A model generated the notes under the pieces. That model was not told where the DNA came from and did not search any database. It was given only the letters and a program-made list of their open reading frames with translations. Made by a program: the position numbers and the translations under genes. Shown piece by piece: positions 1 through 8,913 of a DNA stretch of 25,555 nt. The DNA is taken from NCBI GenBank assembly GCA_030618325.1, contig JAUXDP010000007.1:1-25555 (forward strand), written 5' to 3'. This DNA is from Methylococcaceae bacterium. Lineage in GTDB: Bacteria; Pseudomonadota; Gammaproteobacteria; Methylococcales; Methylomonadaceae. Each line of letters starts with the position of its first letter. The first letter of the stretch is position 1.

Positions 1-99
1 ATAGAGAAATGTGAAGCTTTTTCCAAATTAAGATATGCGGAGCAGTTTAGTCCCTGGTTTGCTTTGTGCAGGTAGTGACTGAATAATTGCAAATGTATA

Positions 100-362
100 G
101 TGTGGCCACTTTCCGCTGCCAGGGAGAGCGAACGCGAGGGCTGGTAGTCCCCGGTAGCGATCAGGCCGCACTGTTTATCCGGCTTGCGATAGCGCAGAGG
201 AAAAACAAAGTAAGCATCCGAACACCGCGCCCAGCCATTTGAGGGGTTTCGTAGCCTGAGCCGAGTTTACGAGGGTCTGGCGAAGCGGTATGTACGCAGG
301 GCGTCCGGGGCACAATGGTTGTCGCGTTGGTGAGTCGATTTTGGCGACTTGGATGTCCCAAA
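100..362. other. GC-rich non-coding island, possible degraded group II intron fragment
   Basis: This stretch is clearly richer in G and C than the AT-rich DNA on both sides and holds no convincing gene; a 66-codon minus-strand reading frame across it has no recognisable domain. Short blocks such as GGGAGAGCGAACGCGAG, followed by CCCCGGTAGCGATC, resemble the structured 5' part of bacterial group II introns. No reverse transcriptase or maturase gene follows and I see no convincing domain V, so any intron here would be a truncated remnant. Another structured or mobile-element relic is equally possible. From 363 to 550 I see only AT-rich upstream sequence of the next gene. Confidence 0.3.
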
Positions 363-565
363 ATCTTTCACGAGGTTAACACTAGTTTAAGAAAAGTGCT
401 TTATTGTTATTATTCTGTATACATCAGAAGTGTATAAGCGTGAATTGGTGAAATGTGCTTTCTTACTTGCTAACATTAAATCAATAGCTTACGTTACGTA
501 AATCATTTTTGTCGTACATAGAGATCTTACTGACTTCATCATTCGAATTTCAGGAGTAACGAAAA

Positions 566-1375
566 ATGAATAATAAAAGACTTTTTTATATAAAGGCAAA
601 AGTAACCGCACTTGTTCTGGGATTGGTAACAGAGCTCGTTGGGGGAGGGGTAGCACAAGCAGCTCTATTAGACCGTGGTGGTGGTCTCATCTATGATGAC
701 ATCTTAAACGTCACTTGGTTGCAGGATGCAAACTATGCAAAAACGTCGGGGTATATCACTCCAGAAGGGCGCAATGTAACGATAACCCATGGTGGCATGA
801 CATGGTCTGAGGCGAAGGTTTGGGCAGATAACTTGAATTACATTGATACAGTACATAATACTAACTGGAGTAATTGGAGATTACCGACCCTTACCCCAGT
901 CAATGGGATAAATATCACGGATACTGGGCAAACTGATGGTGGAACAGATGGCTCTTATAACATTAGCGCGCCAGGAAGTGTCTTTGCTGGTAGTACCGCA
1001 AGCGAGCTTGCTTATATGTTCTTTAATAATCTGGAAAACCTTGCATATTTCCCTGTAGGGGAAGAAACATGGAGCGAAGGACCTCAAGCAGGATGGAGCA
1101 ATCAGCCTAAGAGTGGGCCATTTTCTAATTTAGAAAATTTTGGGTGGTTCGTGACAAATACCAACGTGGATCTACCCTTTATAGAAGACGACGCGTGGGG
1201 CTTCAACTTCAAGACTGGTTTACAGTCAGGTTTTGACATTACAAATAAAGCCAACTTTGCCTGGGCAGTGGCTGATGGTGATATTGTGGGTGCTTCTGCA
1301 GTGCCAATACCCGCTGCAGTCTGGCTGTTTGGCTCTGGTTTGATTGGATTCTTGGGCTTAGTAAAAAAAGCGTAA
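566..1375 (+). CDS. Secreted DUF1566-domain protein with VPxPA/PEP-CTERM-type sorting signal
   Basis: The 269-residue protein is predicted to be exported and then processed by an exosortase at the cell envelope. Residues 1-32 form a signal peptide (basic start, hydrophobic core, AQA before the cleavage point). The middle has DUF1566 (Lcl-like) hallmarks: WLQDANYA, then GGMTWSEAKVWADNL and NWRLPTLTP. The last 24 residues are VPIPAAVWLFGSGL, a hydrophobic stretch and a KKA basic tail, which is the tripartite VPLPA variant of the PEP-CTERM signal. The start is supported by AGGAG at 551-555, ten bases upstream of ATG. The neighbouring minus-strand genes belong to the exosortase-associated polysaccharide set, which fits. 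The function of the exposed domain is unknown. Confidence 0.88.
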   Translation: MNNKRLFYIKAKVTALVLGLVTELVGGGVAQAALLDRGGGLIYDDILNVTWLQDANYAKTSGYITPEGRNVTITHGGMTWSEAKVWADNLNYIDTVHNTNWSNWRLPTLTPVNGINITDTGQTDGGTDGSYNISAPGSVFAGSTASELAYMFFNNLENLAYFPVGEETWSEGPQAGWSNQPKSGPFSNLENFGWFVTNTNVDLPFIEDDAWGFNFKTGLQSGFDITNKANFAWAVADGDIVGASAVPIPAAVWLFGSGLIGFLGLVKKA

Positions 1376-1412
1376 GCGTGGATAATTGACACTTCGGTAA
1401 TTTGAGTGATCT

Positions 1413-1455
1413 CGCCGATAGGTTCGGTCTAATCGGCGGGGTAAGTTCCATTTTT
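1413..1455 (+). terminator. Possible terminator after the sorting-signal protein gene
   Basis: CGCCGAT (1413-1419) pairs with ATCGGCG (1432-1438) around a 12-base loop. A short T run follows at 1451-1455, about 12 bases after the stem, so the T tract is poorly placed. It may act as a weak terminator. Confidence 0.35.
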
Positions 1456-1563
1456 CTAATTATCAAGCAATCAGTTTTTCGCCCTATAAAATATAATCAG
1501 TATTGTGACAAAGAAACATTAGCCAGGAAGTAGCTATTTTGAGAAGTTCTTTGTGTATGCAAA

Positions 1564-1818
1564 TCATGATTCTTTGATTTTTTCCTCAACAAATGTAACT
1601 AAAGAATCGACGGTTTCAAATATCTCTGCACTGATTTCATCATCTTCAACATAGAATCCATATTGCTCTTCCAAGGTGGTAATAATAGATACAACTGCCA
1701 TTGAGTCAAATTCAGGTATAGCACCCAGTAGATTTGAATTTGCATCTAAAGGACTCTTAGAATCGTTTATTTGTAATACGGATATAATAACTTCTTTTAC
1801 TTCATTCAACAGTGACAT
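1564..1818 (-). CDS. Acyl carrier protein of the exosortase/exopolysaccharide locus
   Basis: This small acidic protein of 84 residues has the acyl carrier fold. The phosphopantetheine attachment serine is Ser39 in the FDSMAVV motif at the start of helix 2. It carries acyl groups as thioesters in the cytoplasm. It is not the housekeeping fatty-acid AcpP: the motif is DSM rather than DSL, and there are no fab genes nearby. It is encoded on the same strand as the GNAT-fold, decarboxylase and acyl-CoA ligase genes upstream, a set typical of exosortase A systems, and the ligase could load it. A TAGGA ribosome binding site lies about eight bases upstream of the start. A gap of about 530 bases separates it from the upstream gene, so it probably has its own promoter. 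Confidence 0.85.
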   Translation of the reverse strand: MSLLNEVKEVIISVLQINDSKSPLDANSNLLGAIPEFDSMAVVSIITTLEEQYGFYVEDDEISAEIFETVDSLVTFVEEKIKES

Positions 1819-2349
1819 AAATTAGTCCTAATTTCTATATAATTGTTTTTTGTAAATGGGGTTAACCTAAAGGAAATTTTGTTTACTCCAAAAAGGTGTT
1901 TAAAGCAGAATCAAAACCTTTTTAAATAAACTCTGTTTTTTCTAATTAATTTTCATCATCTGAGATTCACTCTTGCTATAGTAAAATCAAAAACTCTTAA
2001 ACGTTCATTTACGTTGAGACATTCAACTCTAAAATATATGGGGGTTCCTCAGAATTACCATTTTTGTATAAGGCGCGTGCGCTGTCCTAACAGTCAATAA
2101 TTATTTCTCTGATTTATATTGGAATTTAGAGGCATTTATTCATCAGTATTACGCCAGACCTTACGCTTTATTGGTCTGAGCTTTGAAGGTAATGGGCATT
2201 ACTGTTTCTAGTAAAAGTTAAATTTTAATCACTTGCTAAGGTATTTATTTTACTTAAATAGTAATTATTTTATTGGAAAGCACTACTTACGTGTCCTATT
2301 GACGAATATTTATTTGATGGGCATTCCATTACACTTTAAGTGAGTTACA
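1819..2349. other. Intergenic region upstream of the acyl carrier protein gene
   Basis: These 531 very AT-rich bases hold no credible gene. Two dyads are visible: CAGACC (2155-2160) pairing with GGTCTG (2173-2178), and GTAATGGGCATTAC (2189-2202), with 6-base arms around GG. Either could be an operator or part of a leader. The region should hold the acyl carrier protein promoter, but I could not identify a clear -35/-10 pair or a sigma-54 site. Confidence 0.5.
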
Positions 2350-3411
2350 TCAGTTTTTCACCTTGTGTAGAATATTTTTGATTAATTGAAATACTGTATT
2401 TTTTAAGCCTTGTATCGTAGCTTTATTGTAGGCTTCAAGCCCCCTTATTATACGCACTTCATTCATCCAGTCTTTTTTATAATTTTCACTCCCTATACCA
2501 TAGTCTATTTGAGTGAAACTATTATCATCAATAGCAATCTTAAATAATTCTTTGGATAAAATTGAGCCAACTGAAGATTTTTTATACTCTTCATCATAAG
2601 CAAGTTTATAAATTACGGACTTATTGACCGTTGTAAACCATAGCTGTGCTGCTACTGGCTTTTTGTCCAAATATAATACTCCAAGCAACAATATTCCAAG
2701 TTTCGCGCAATCTTTAATAAGTGACGGCGTAAAGTTCACATAAGGTTCTGATTTTTTCCATGAGTTGTTATACACAGTAACATAGTCAGATATTCCAACT
2801 AATAATTCTTCATTGTCCTCAGTAAAAATTTTTATTTCTACCTCACTCAGCTTTTTTAGTTTGTTTGTTTTTCTTTTTATAGTATTTAACAGCTGAGATG
2901 GTCGTTCGTCATAGTAAGTAGAAAAATCTTGCCCTTCTAGCTGGTAAATCCAATTTTCATACTGAAAATAGCTATTTATAAAGAATCCAGACTTCTCTAA
3001 ACTCTCTGTTAGGCAAGTATATTCCTTGCTTTCTGGTCTTAAAAGGCGAAGAGAAATAATATCCCAGCGAGGTTTTTCATTAACAATATGCTCCACTAGG
3101 TTGCCAATCACATTACAGCTATCTTTGTTATTGGCGAGTATGATAGGTTCATACTCTAAGCTATAGAAATTGGTTAGGCTAACTAACTTCTTTTTATTAT
3201 TTCCCACCCCACAAAATAGAATGCCGGCAATGCCTCCATTTTTTTCAGTTGCCACATATATTCTGAGATCCAATTCTTGAGATAGAACCGTATCATATAA
3301 ATTTTGAAACCAGTTATTCGACAAAAGATAATTTTGTTGCGCTGGGTAATTGTTGGCAACTAAAACCGATTCTGGTAATTCTTCAAATGATTGATAGACT
3401 GCTATGTGCAT
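2350..3411 (-). CDS. GNAT-fold acyltransferase (FemAB/CelD-like) of the exosortase locus
   Basis: This 353-residue cytoplasmic protein belongs to the FemAB/BcsL-type GNAT superfamily (Acetyltransf_6). The C-terminal half is diagnostic: KPVAAQLWF (251-259), a KLAYDEEYKKSSVGSIL segment (269-285) and DYGIGSENYKKDWM (303-316). That last motif is the usual family signature preceding the final strand. The N-terminal half is a more divergent GNAT repeat. Members in polysaccharide loci acylate sugars or transfer aminoacyl groups; the substrate here is unknown. The start is supported by AGGA six bases upstream of the ATG at 3411. The gene lies 53 bases downstream of the PLP-decarboxylase gene, so it is probably co-transcribed with it and the ligase. 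Confidence 0.75.
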   Translation of the reverse strand: MHIAVYQSFEELPESVLVANNYPAQQNYLLSNNWFQNLYDTVLSQELDLRIYVATEKNGGIAGILFCGVGNNKKKLVSLTNFYSLEYEPIILANNKDSCNVIGNLVEHIVNEKPRWDIISLRLLRPESKEYTCLTESLEKSGFFINSYFQYENWIYQLEGQDFSTYYDERPSQLLNTIKRKTNKLKKLSEVEIKIFTEDNEELLVGISDYVTVYNNSWKKSEPYVNFTPSLIKDCAKLGILLLGVLYLDKKPVAAQLWFTTVNKSVIYKLAYDEEYKKSSVGSILSKELFKIAIDDNSFTQIDYGIGSENYKKDWMNEVRIIRGLEAYNKATIQGLKNTVFQLIKNILHKVKN

Positions 3412-3464
3412 TGGTATCCTTTTATAGTCTTAATAAACCAACTTAATGGTGGAGATTAATAAGG

Positions 3465-4700
3465 TTATATTAATATTTCTTGTGCATTGGGTTGGGTTAA
3501 AAAAGCAATGGGGCTAGCGGTGAATCCATAAGCACCTGATTGAAATATAACCACGAAATCACCTACCTCAGCTTCAGGGAGATCCATTTTATCAGACAAC
3601 GTATCAAGGGGGGTGCATAATGGCCCAACAATATTTGTTTTTTCTGTAGTCTTGAGATCCATTTTATTTGCAATTGCTGCAGGATAATTTTTTCGGATTA
3701 CCTGGCCAAAATTACCTGATGCAGCAAGATGATGATGTAACCCACCATCGCAGACTAAAAACACTTGCCCTCTTGAGGTTTTTTTATCTATTATTTGGGT
3801 GACATAGATTCCAGCCTCACCGACTAGATATCGGCCTAGCTCAATGATGATTTCAGCGGTCGGAATTTTTTCTTTTGCTTCCTGCATTCTTATGGCTAAA
3901 GTATCCCCAACGCGCCCAACATCAAGATGTGTTTCTCCTGGGAAATATGGGATTCCATAGCCACCACCAATATTCAGTTTTTGAATAGGGGAGGGGCAAT
4001 CATCAGTAAGTTGTATGGCCAAAGCTATGCTTTTTTCCTGGGCATCAATGATGGAATCGGCTTTAAGGTTCTGGGAGCCACTAAAAATGTGGAATCCTTT
4101 GAAGTTGAGATTTAATTCCTTAATACGATTTAGTACATTGGGGACTTGTTCTTCATCGATACCAAATTGTTTAGGGCCACCACCCATTTTCATTCCGGAT
4201 GATTTAAGTTCAAAGGCTGGATTAATGCGGATGGCAATGTTTGCAGTAATCCCAAGGTGTTCGGATTGATTGGCAAGTTCTTCTAATTCATTAGCTGATT
4301 CCACATTAATTGTGATGCCTGCAGCCACAGCTTGCCTTAATTCACCAGGTCTTTTTCCTGGTCCCGCCATACTAATGTTTCCTGCTGGTATAGGGGTGTC
4401 AAGCGCGACTTTCATTTCACCTGCTGAAGCAACATCAAGTCCATCGGTAATGGCTGCCATGTGCTGAACAACTGCCGGCATCGGATTAGCTTTCATTGCA
4501 TAGTGGATTTTTAATTCCTCCGGCATCGCGTTTCGAAGATCAGTCACTCTTTGTGTTATCAATTTTCGATCATAGGCATAGAAGGGGGTTTGGCCCACTC
4601 TTTCGACAACTTGGGGTAATTCAATGCCCCCTATGACCAAGTTGTTATTCCTGGTTCCAAATTGTGACATAGGGACGTGTTGTGGTGCGGAATTTTTCAT
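3465..4700 (-). CDS. PLP-dependent decarboxylase, exosortase A system-associated
   Basis: This fold-type III PLP enzyme of 411 residues resembles diaminopimelate/ornithine decarboxylase. Lys70 in HYAMKAN is the Schiff-base lysine, GGGYGIPY (245-252) is the phosphate-binding glycine loop, and Cys362 in VGPLCTPLD is the active-site cysteine from the partner subunit of the dimer. GAYGFTASPIAF (389-400) completes the C-terminal beta domain. The CDGGLHHHLAASGNFGQ segment at 317-333 is, as I recall, typical of the subfamily found beside exosortases (TIGR03099). The substrate is not established. Only one base separates its start from the stop of the acyl-CoA ligase gene upstream, so the two are translationally linked. 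Confidence 0.9.
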   Translation of the reverse strand: MKNSAPQHVPMSQFGTRNNNLVIGGIELPQVVERVGQTPFYAYDRKLITQRVTDLRNAMPEELKIHYAMKANPMPAVVQHMAAITDGLDVASAGEMKVALDTPIPAGNISMAGPGKRPGELRQAVAAGITINVESANELEELANQSEHLGITANIAIRINPAFELKSSGMKMGGGPKQFGIDEEQVPNVLNRIKELNLNFKGFHIFSGSQNLKADSIIDAQEKSIALAIQLTDDCPSPIQKLNIGGGYGIPYFPGETHLDVGRVGDTLAIRMQEAKEKIPTAEIIIELGRYLVGEAGIYVTQIIDKKTSRGQVFLVCDGGLHHHLAASGNFGQVIRKNYPAAIANKMDLKTTEKTNIVGPLCTPLDTLSDKMDLPEAEVGDFVVIFQSGAYGFTASPIAFLTQPNAQEILI

Positions 4701-4701
4701 A

Positions 4702-6285
4702 TTATTTGAACAGATCGGCGTATTGTTTTGTTAATAGCGAGCGATCAATCTTTCCATTGGGGTTTTTGGGGAGACTGGATAATACTTCTATTTTAGCAGG
4801 CACCATGTAGTTAGGTAATTTGCTTCTACATAGTTTGATTAAAGTTTGTTGGTCAAAATTTTGTTCTGATTCGACGCTGATAACCAATAGTATAGCTTGC
4901 CCTAGCGTTTCGTGTTCAATACCCAGCGCAACGGCTTCTTTGACTAGTCCAGAAGCATAGATGATTTCTTCAATTTCTGTCTGGCTAACGCGATAGCCAG
5001 AGGTTTTGATCATATCGTCTTTTCGTCCCACAAAATAAAGATAGCCTTCTTCATCCATGGTTACGGTATCACCTGACCAGACAGCCATTTCAGGAATAGG
5101 CAACTCTTTAAGTTGTCCGGGTGCCTGCTTAAAACGTTCTGCAGTTTTAATGGGGTCATTCCAATATCCCATAGCGACTAACGAGCCTCGATGCACGAGT
5201 TCGCCAGGTTCATTCGGTGCACAAACTTCACCATCCTCGCGCACGACCATCACCTCAGCATTGGGTATGGCTTTACCCATTGAGCCGGGGCGTTTATCGA
5301 GTTGTTCTGGAGGTAAATAAGTCGAACGAAATGCTTCAGTCAAACCGTACATCAAGTAGAATTTGCCGGCAGGTGCATTTTGGCGGATTTTCCCAAGGAT
5401 CGAAAGTGGCATTTTACCACCTGAATTGGTCATATAGCGTAAATGTTCGTTAATAGACTCGGGCCATTCCAATTGTGAAAGCTGTGCCCAAAGAGGAGGA
5501 ACTGCAGCAAGCCCAGTGATCTCTTCATTAGCCAATGTCTTGATGACATCTTGTGGAAGTAAATAATCGAGGAGCACACAACATGCACCTTCAAGTAATG
5601 CACTGGTTAGTTGATTAAGGCCATAATCAAAACTGAATGGTAATACCGCGAGTAATCGATCTTGATCTGTAATTTCAAGATACTCTGAAACACTTTTTGC
5701 TCCTGCGACAATATTTTGGTGAGATAATACGACCCCTTTAGGTTTTCCTGTGCTTCCAGATGTATAGAGTATAGTTGCCATATCCGTATTAATGGCAACA
5801 GGTAATGATTGCTGATGATCTCCTTGAGCAATAAAATCTTGCCAGCAAATTACACGGAGTGATTCCATGTTCAGTTCCGGAGGGACAATATCATCAATTA
5901 AAATGATGGTGTGTAGGTCAGGGCAGTTAGTCAAATAGTCAGTGAGACCTAACAATCGACTTTTAGCAGTTACCAGTATTTGCACACTACAATCTTGTAG
6001 AATATGCGTCACTTGTGGTGCTTTTAAGACTGGATTAACAGGCACAAAAACGCCACCGGCAAGATTTGTAGCAAAAAAACTGGTAACAGTTTCTATTTGC
6101 TTAGGAAGATAAATAGCTACACGTTGTTGCGGTTTGAGATTTAAAGCTTGAAAAGCTTTTGCTTGTTGAGCAACAAGTTCTTGAAGGTGACTGTAACTCC
6201 AAGTTGTTTTTTTGTGGATGATGGCTGGTGAATCGGGTGTTTTTTCTGCTTTATCAAGAAAAATTTGGTGTAAAAGTCTTGGCAT
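4702..6285 (-). CDS. AMP-forming acyl-CoA ligase, exosortase A system-associated
   Basis: This 527-residue member of the ANL superfamily activates a carboxylic acid as its acyl-adenylate and passes it to a thiol. Motifs in order are the P-loop TSGSTGKPKG (175-184), YGLTE (313-317), the hinge GRKDDMIKTSGYRVS (420-434) and the catalytic lysine in NPNGKIDR (Lys512). The length and neighbours match TIGR03098, the acyl-CoA ligase of exosortase A loci. A likely acceptor is the acyl carrier protein encoded at 1564-1818, which is inference. It is the first gene of a minus-strand unit continuing into the decarboxylase and GNAT-fold genes. It is divergent from the serine protease gene, with 134 bases between them. 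No strong ribosome binding site is visible before this ATG. Confidence 0.9.
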   Translation of the reverse strand: MPRLLHQIFLDKAEKTPDSPAIIHKKTTWSYSHLQELVAQQAKAFQALNLKPQQRVAIYLPKQIETVTSFFATNLAGGVFVPVNPVLKAPQVTHILQDCSVQILVTAKSRLLGLTDYLTNCPDLHTIILIDDIVPPELNMESLRVICWQDFIAQGDHQQSLPVAINTDMATILYTSGSTGKPKGVVLSHQNIVAGAKSVSEYLEITDQDRLLAVLPFSFDYGLNQLTSALLEGACCVLLDYLLPQDVIKTLANEEITGLAAVPPLWAQLSQLEWPESINEHLRYMTNSGGKMPLSILGKIRQNAPAGKFYLMYGLTEAFRSTYLPPEQLDKRPGSMGKAIPNAEVMVVREDGEVCAPNEPGELVHRGSLVAMGYWNDPIKTAERFKQAPGQLKELPIPEMAVWSGDTVTMDEEGYLYFVGRKDDMIKTSGYRVSQTEIEEIIYASGLVKEAVALGIEHETLGQAILLVISVESEQNFDQQTLIKLCRSKLPNYMVPAKIEVLSSLPKNPNGKIDRSLLTKQYADLFK

Positions 6286-6419
6286 GGTTTATTCGTTCAT
6301 ATTGTATAAGGGGCCTTGGCAAAAATATTATAGCTTGAATTATTAAAAGCAATCATCGATTGTCATTTTTCAAGTTAATAATATTTTTCCAAATCTAAAA
6401 TTAAAAATAAGGTAAGAAT

Positions 6420-7202
6420 ATGAATCTATTATTTTATATTAAGTTTTTGGTGGTTTTTTGTAGTAGTGCTTTATTAGTTTCGAATGCAAAAGCCCGAGGA
6501 GACGGATTGGCGGAAACCATACAAAAAATTAAACCAAGTATTGTCGCAGTCGGAACTTTTATGCCCACCAGAAGCCCTAGAGCCTCATTTAGAGGAACTG
6601 GCTTTGTTGTTGGTGATGGTAGTCTGATTGTCACAAATGCTCATGTTCTACCTGGTTCGTTAAATATTGAAAAACTGGAAAAACTTGCTGTTTTTATTCG
6701 AAAAGGCAAGCAAAGTAAAATGGCTGTTGTGGAGGAACTAGTTGTTGATACCAAGCATGATATTGCAATTTTGAAATTACTGAAAGTGCGAATGACGCCC
6801 TTAGCTCTTGGTGATGTCAGTATGGTTCGAGAAGGGCTCTCATTTGCTTTTACCGGTTACCCGATCGGAATGGTATTGGGGCTTTTTCCAGTCACCCATC
6901 AAGGAATTATTTCGGCTATTACGCCTATGGCTATTCCTATGCTAAAGTCAAGGCAACTTAATGCCAAATTAATGAAGCGTTTGCGAGAGCCGTATGACGT
7001 ATTTCAACTGGATGCTACTGCTTACCCAGGAAATAGTGGTAGCCCACTTTATCATATCGAAACGGGAGATGTGATTGGTGTGATTAACAAGGTATTTGTT
7101 AAAGAAAGTAAGGAAACTATATTATCAAAACCGAGTGGCATTACGTATGCCATCCCAATTCAACATGTTAAGCAGTTATTAGTAGGCAAAGGATTACAGT
7201 GA
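6420..7202 (+). CDS. Trypsin-like serine protease without PDZ domain (HtrA-like fold)
   Basis: This 260-residue secreted or periplasmic protease has an N-terminal signal peptide (about residues 1-25, ending near AKA). The catalytic triad is visible: His74 in VTNAHV, Asp114 in TKHDIAIL and Ser206 in PGNSGSP. It resembles the protease core of DegP/HtrA but stops before any PDZ domain. The start has AAGGT a few bases upstream of ATG. It lies between the divergent acyl-CoA ligase gene and the EpsB-type transferase gene. This suggests a role in processing surface proteins or polysaccharide machinery, though that is inferred from position only. Confidence 0.85.
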   Translation: MNLLFYIKFLVVFCSSALLVSNAKARGDGLAETIQKIKPSIVAVGTFMPTRSPRASFRGTGFVVGDGSLIVTNAHVLPGSLNIEKLEKLAVFIRKGKQSKMAVVEELVVDTKHDIAILKLLKVRMTPLALGDVSMVREGLSFAFTGYPIGMVLGLFPVTHQGIISAITPMAIPMLKSRQLNAKLMKRLREPYDVFQLDATAYPGNSGSPLYHIETGDVIGVINKVFVKESKETILSKPSGITYAIPIQHVKQLLVGKGLQ

Positions 7203-7228
7203 TTTTTCCTGGAAAATTGAGAATCGGC

Positions 7229-7234
7229 TATAAT
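7229..7234 (+). promoter_or_regulatory. Candidate -10 element for the sugar transferase gene
   Basis: A perfect TATAAT lies 61 bases upstream of the GTG start of the EpsB-type gene, in the short gap after the protease gene. No good -35 hexamer is present at 17 bases, so either an activator is needed or the match is chance in AT-rich DNA. Confidence 0.35.
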
Positions 7235-7295
7235 GTGCAGTTAGGTTCTAAGCATAACTAAAGTTGTTTTTTACATAATTGAAATAGGGAATGAA

Positions 7296-8684
7296 GTGAT
7301 CAGAGTTTTCCGCCATTATTTATCCAGTGCCTATATGTGGCTAATGATTGTTGAATTCTGTGTTTTTTACAGTGCCATGTTCTTTGGTAGCAGAGTACGA
7401 TTTTTATGGGATCCTGTCTGGTATACAGATCAGACACTTTATTTTGCCAGCATTATTTTTTCTATAGTGCTACTCATTAGTTGTGCCGGTATGGGTTTAT
7501 ATAGAAGAAGCCTGGCCTGGGATGATTATCAATTATTGCCTCGTGTTTGTATTAGTTTTTCTGCCGCTATCTTTGTTCTAGTTTCAATTTACTATTTGTT
7601 ACCTGAATTTCAAGTGGCGCGTAGTGTGCTGGGCGTTGTTCTAGTGGTTGCTTTCATCGGTTTCATGTTATCAAGGTATCTATTTTATAGGTATGTGAGT
7701 CTTGATCGCATACTGAGGAGGGTGTTAGTCATTGGTTGCGGGGAAAAGGCCAATAAACTGGTGGCATTAAATGAGGAGTATTTAGTACGGGGTTTTACAA
7801 TAGTTGGTTTTATTCCATTGCAAGAAGATCAGTGTACTGTCGATAAGAAATACATCATCTCGGATAAGCAAAGTATTTATGAAATAACGCAGCAACATGA
7901 CATAGATGAAATTGTTATTGCCCTGGATGACAGAAGAAAGATTATGCCTACCGATGATCTACTTGACTGCAAAATGTCGGGTGTCGAGATTATGGATTTA
8001 ATGAGCTTCTACGAGCGGGAAAGGGGACTAATTTATCTTGAAAATTTGTTTCCTAGTTGGCTAGTTTTTTCTGATGGCTTTGCCCAGAGTGGGCTTAGAT
8101 CGGTTGGAAAAAGGTTGTTTGATATTTTGGCTAGCTTGCTTTTATTGCTCGTTACTTGGCCTGTCATGTTGGTGACAGTAATAGCCATTGTTATGGAAAG
8201 TGGAGTCAAAGCACCGGTTTTCTATAAACAGGTGCGTGTTGGAGAGAAAAATAAAAACTTCAATGTCATTAAGTTTAGGAGTATGACAGTCGATGCTGAG
8301 AAAGACGGTGCGCAGTGGGCGCAAAAGAAAGATAGTCGAGTAACCAGGATCGGTAGCTTCATTAGAATGTGTAGAATAGATGAACTACCACAGATTTTTA
8401 ATGTCTTAAATGGTCAGATGAGCTTTGTCGGACCTCGCCCTGAAAGGCCGGAGTTTGTTGAGGGTTTTGAAAAACGCATCCCATATTATCGCGAGAGGCA
8501 TAGAGTTAAACCAGGTATTACGGGTTGGGCTCAATTATGCTATCCATACGGAGCTGACGAGCAGGATACCATTCAAAAATTACAATACGACTTGTACTAC
8601 GTAAAAAATTACAGTTTATTTTTAGATTTGAATATCATGCTCCATACTATTGAAGTCGTACTCTGGGGGAAGGGGGCAAGGTAG
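7296..8684 (+). CDS. Undecaprenyl-phosphate sugar phosphotransferase, PEP-CTERM/EpsB type
   Basis: This 462-residue inner-membrane enzyme starts exopolysaccharide repeat-unit synthesis by moving a sugar-1-phosphate onto undecaprenyl phosphate. Residues about 12-130 hold four or five membrane segments, then a CoA-binding-like Rossmann region starts at VLVIGCGEKANKL (143-155). The catalytic bacterial sugar transferase domain runs from GKRLFDILASLL (271) to the end. Its signatures are KFRSMTVDAE (326-335), the IDELPQ segment (361-366), GPRPERPEF (379-387) and KPGITGWAQ (405-413). Size and architecture match TIGR03013, the EpsB family linked to exosortase systems. The start is GTG at 7296, with GGGA at 7287-7290. 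It is the only polysaccharide assembly enzyme in the window. Confidence 0.92.
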   Translation: MIRVFRHYLSSAYMWLMIVEFCVFYSAMFFGSRVRFLWDPVWYTDQTLYFASIIFSIVLLISCAGMGLYRRSLAWDDYQLLPRVCISFSAAIFVLVSIYYLLPEFQVARSVLGVVLVVAFIGFMLSRYLFYRYVSLDRILRRVLVIGCGEKANKLVALNEEYLVRGFTIVGFIPLQEDQCTVDKKYIISDKQSIYEITQQHDIDEIVIALDDRRKIMPTDDLLDCKMSGVEIMDLMSFYERERGLIYLENLFPSWLVFSDGFAQSGLRSVGKRLFDILASLLLLLVTWPVMLVTVIAIVMESGVKAPVFYKQVRVGEKNKNFNVIKFRSMTVDAEKDGAQWAQKKDSRVTRIGSFIRMCRIDELPQIFNVLNGQMSFVGPRPERPEFVEGFEKRIPYYRERHRVKPGITGWAQLCYPYGADEQDTIQKLQYDLYYVKNYSLFLDLNIMLHTIEVVLWGKGAR

Positions 8685-8913
8685 AAATTGGCTGTAATGT
8701 TTTCTCCGTTTTAATTCAAGGTTTTCATAACGTTGGTTTCTACTTAAAAAATTTATCTTCTAGTGATTATCCATTTAAGTATATTTCCAGGTAGTAAATA
8801 ATTTATTGCTGATAAGCTGCTTTGAATATCGACAATACCTTGTTCTTTTTGAATAAATTTGAATATTTATATTGATTTTATTTTTCTATTTCTATTTGTG
8901 GAATATTTTTTAT

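Noticed and set aside
161..361. 66-codon minus-strand reading frame in the GC-rich island
   Set aside because: No domain, no ribosome binding site, and a composition that looks like structured non-coding DNA.
421..480. Sigma-54-like TGGTGAAATGTGCT before the sorting-signal gene
   Set aside because: The spacing between GG and GC is eight bases, two too few.
6286..6419. Sigma-54 promoter (TTGGCAAAAATATTATAGCTT) between the ligase and protease genes
   Set aside because: The spacing between the GG and GC elements is 13 bases instead of 10, so it does not fit the consensus.
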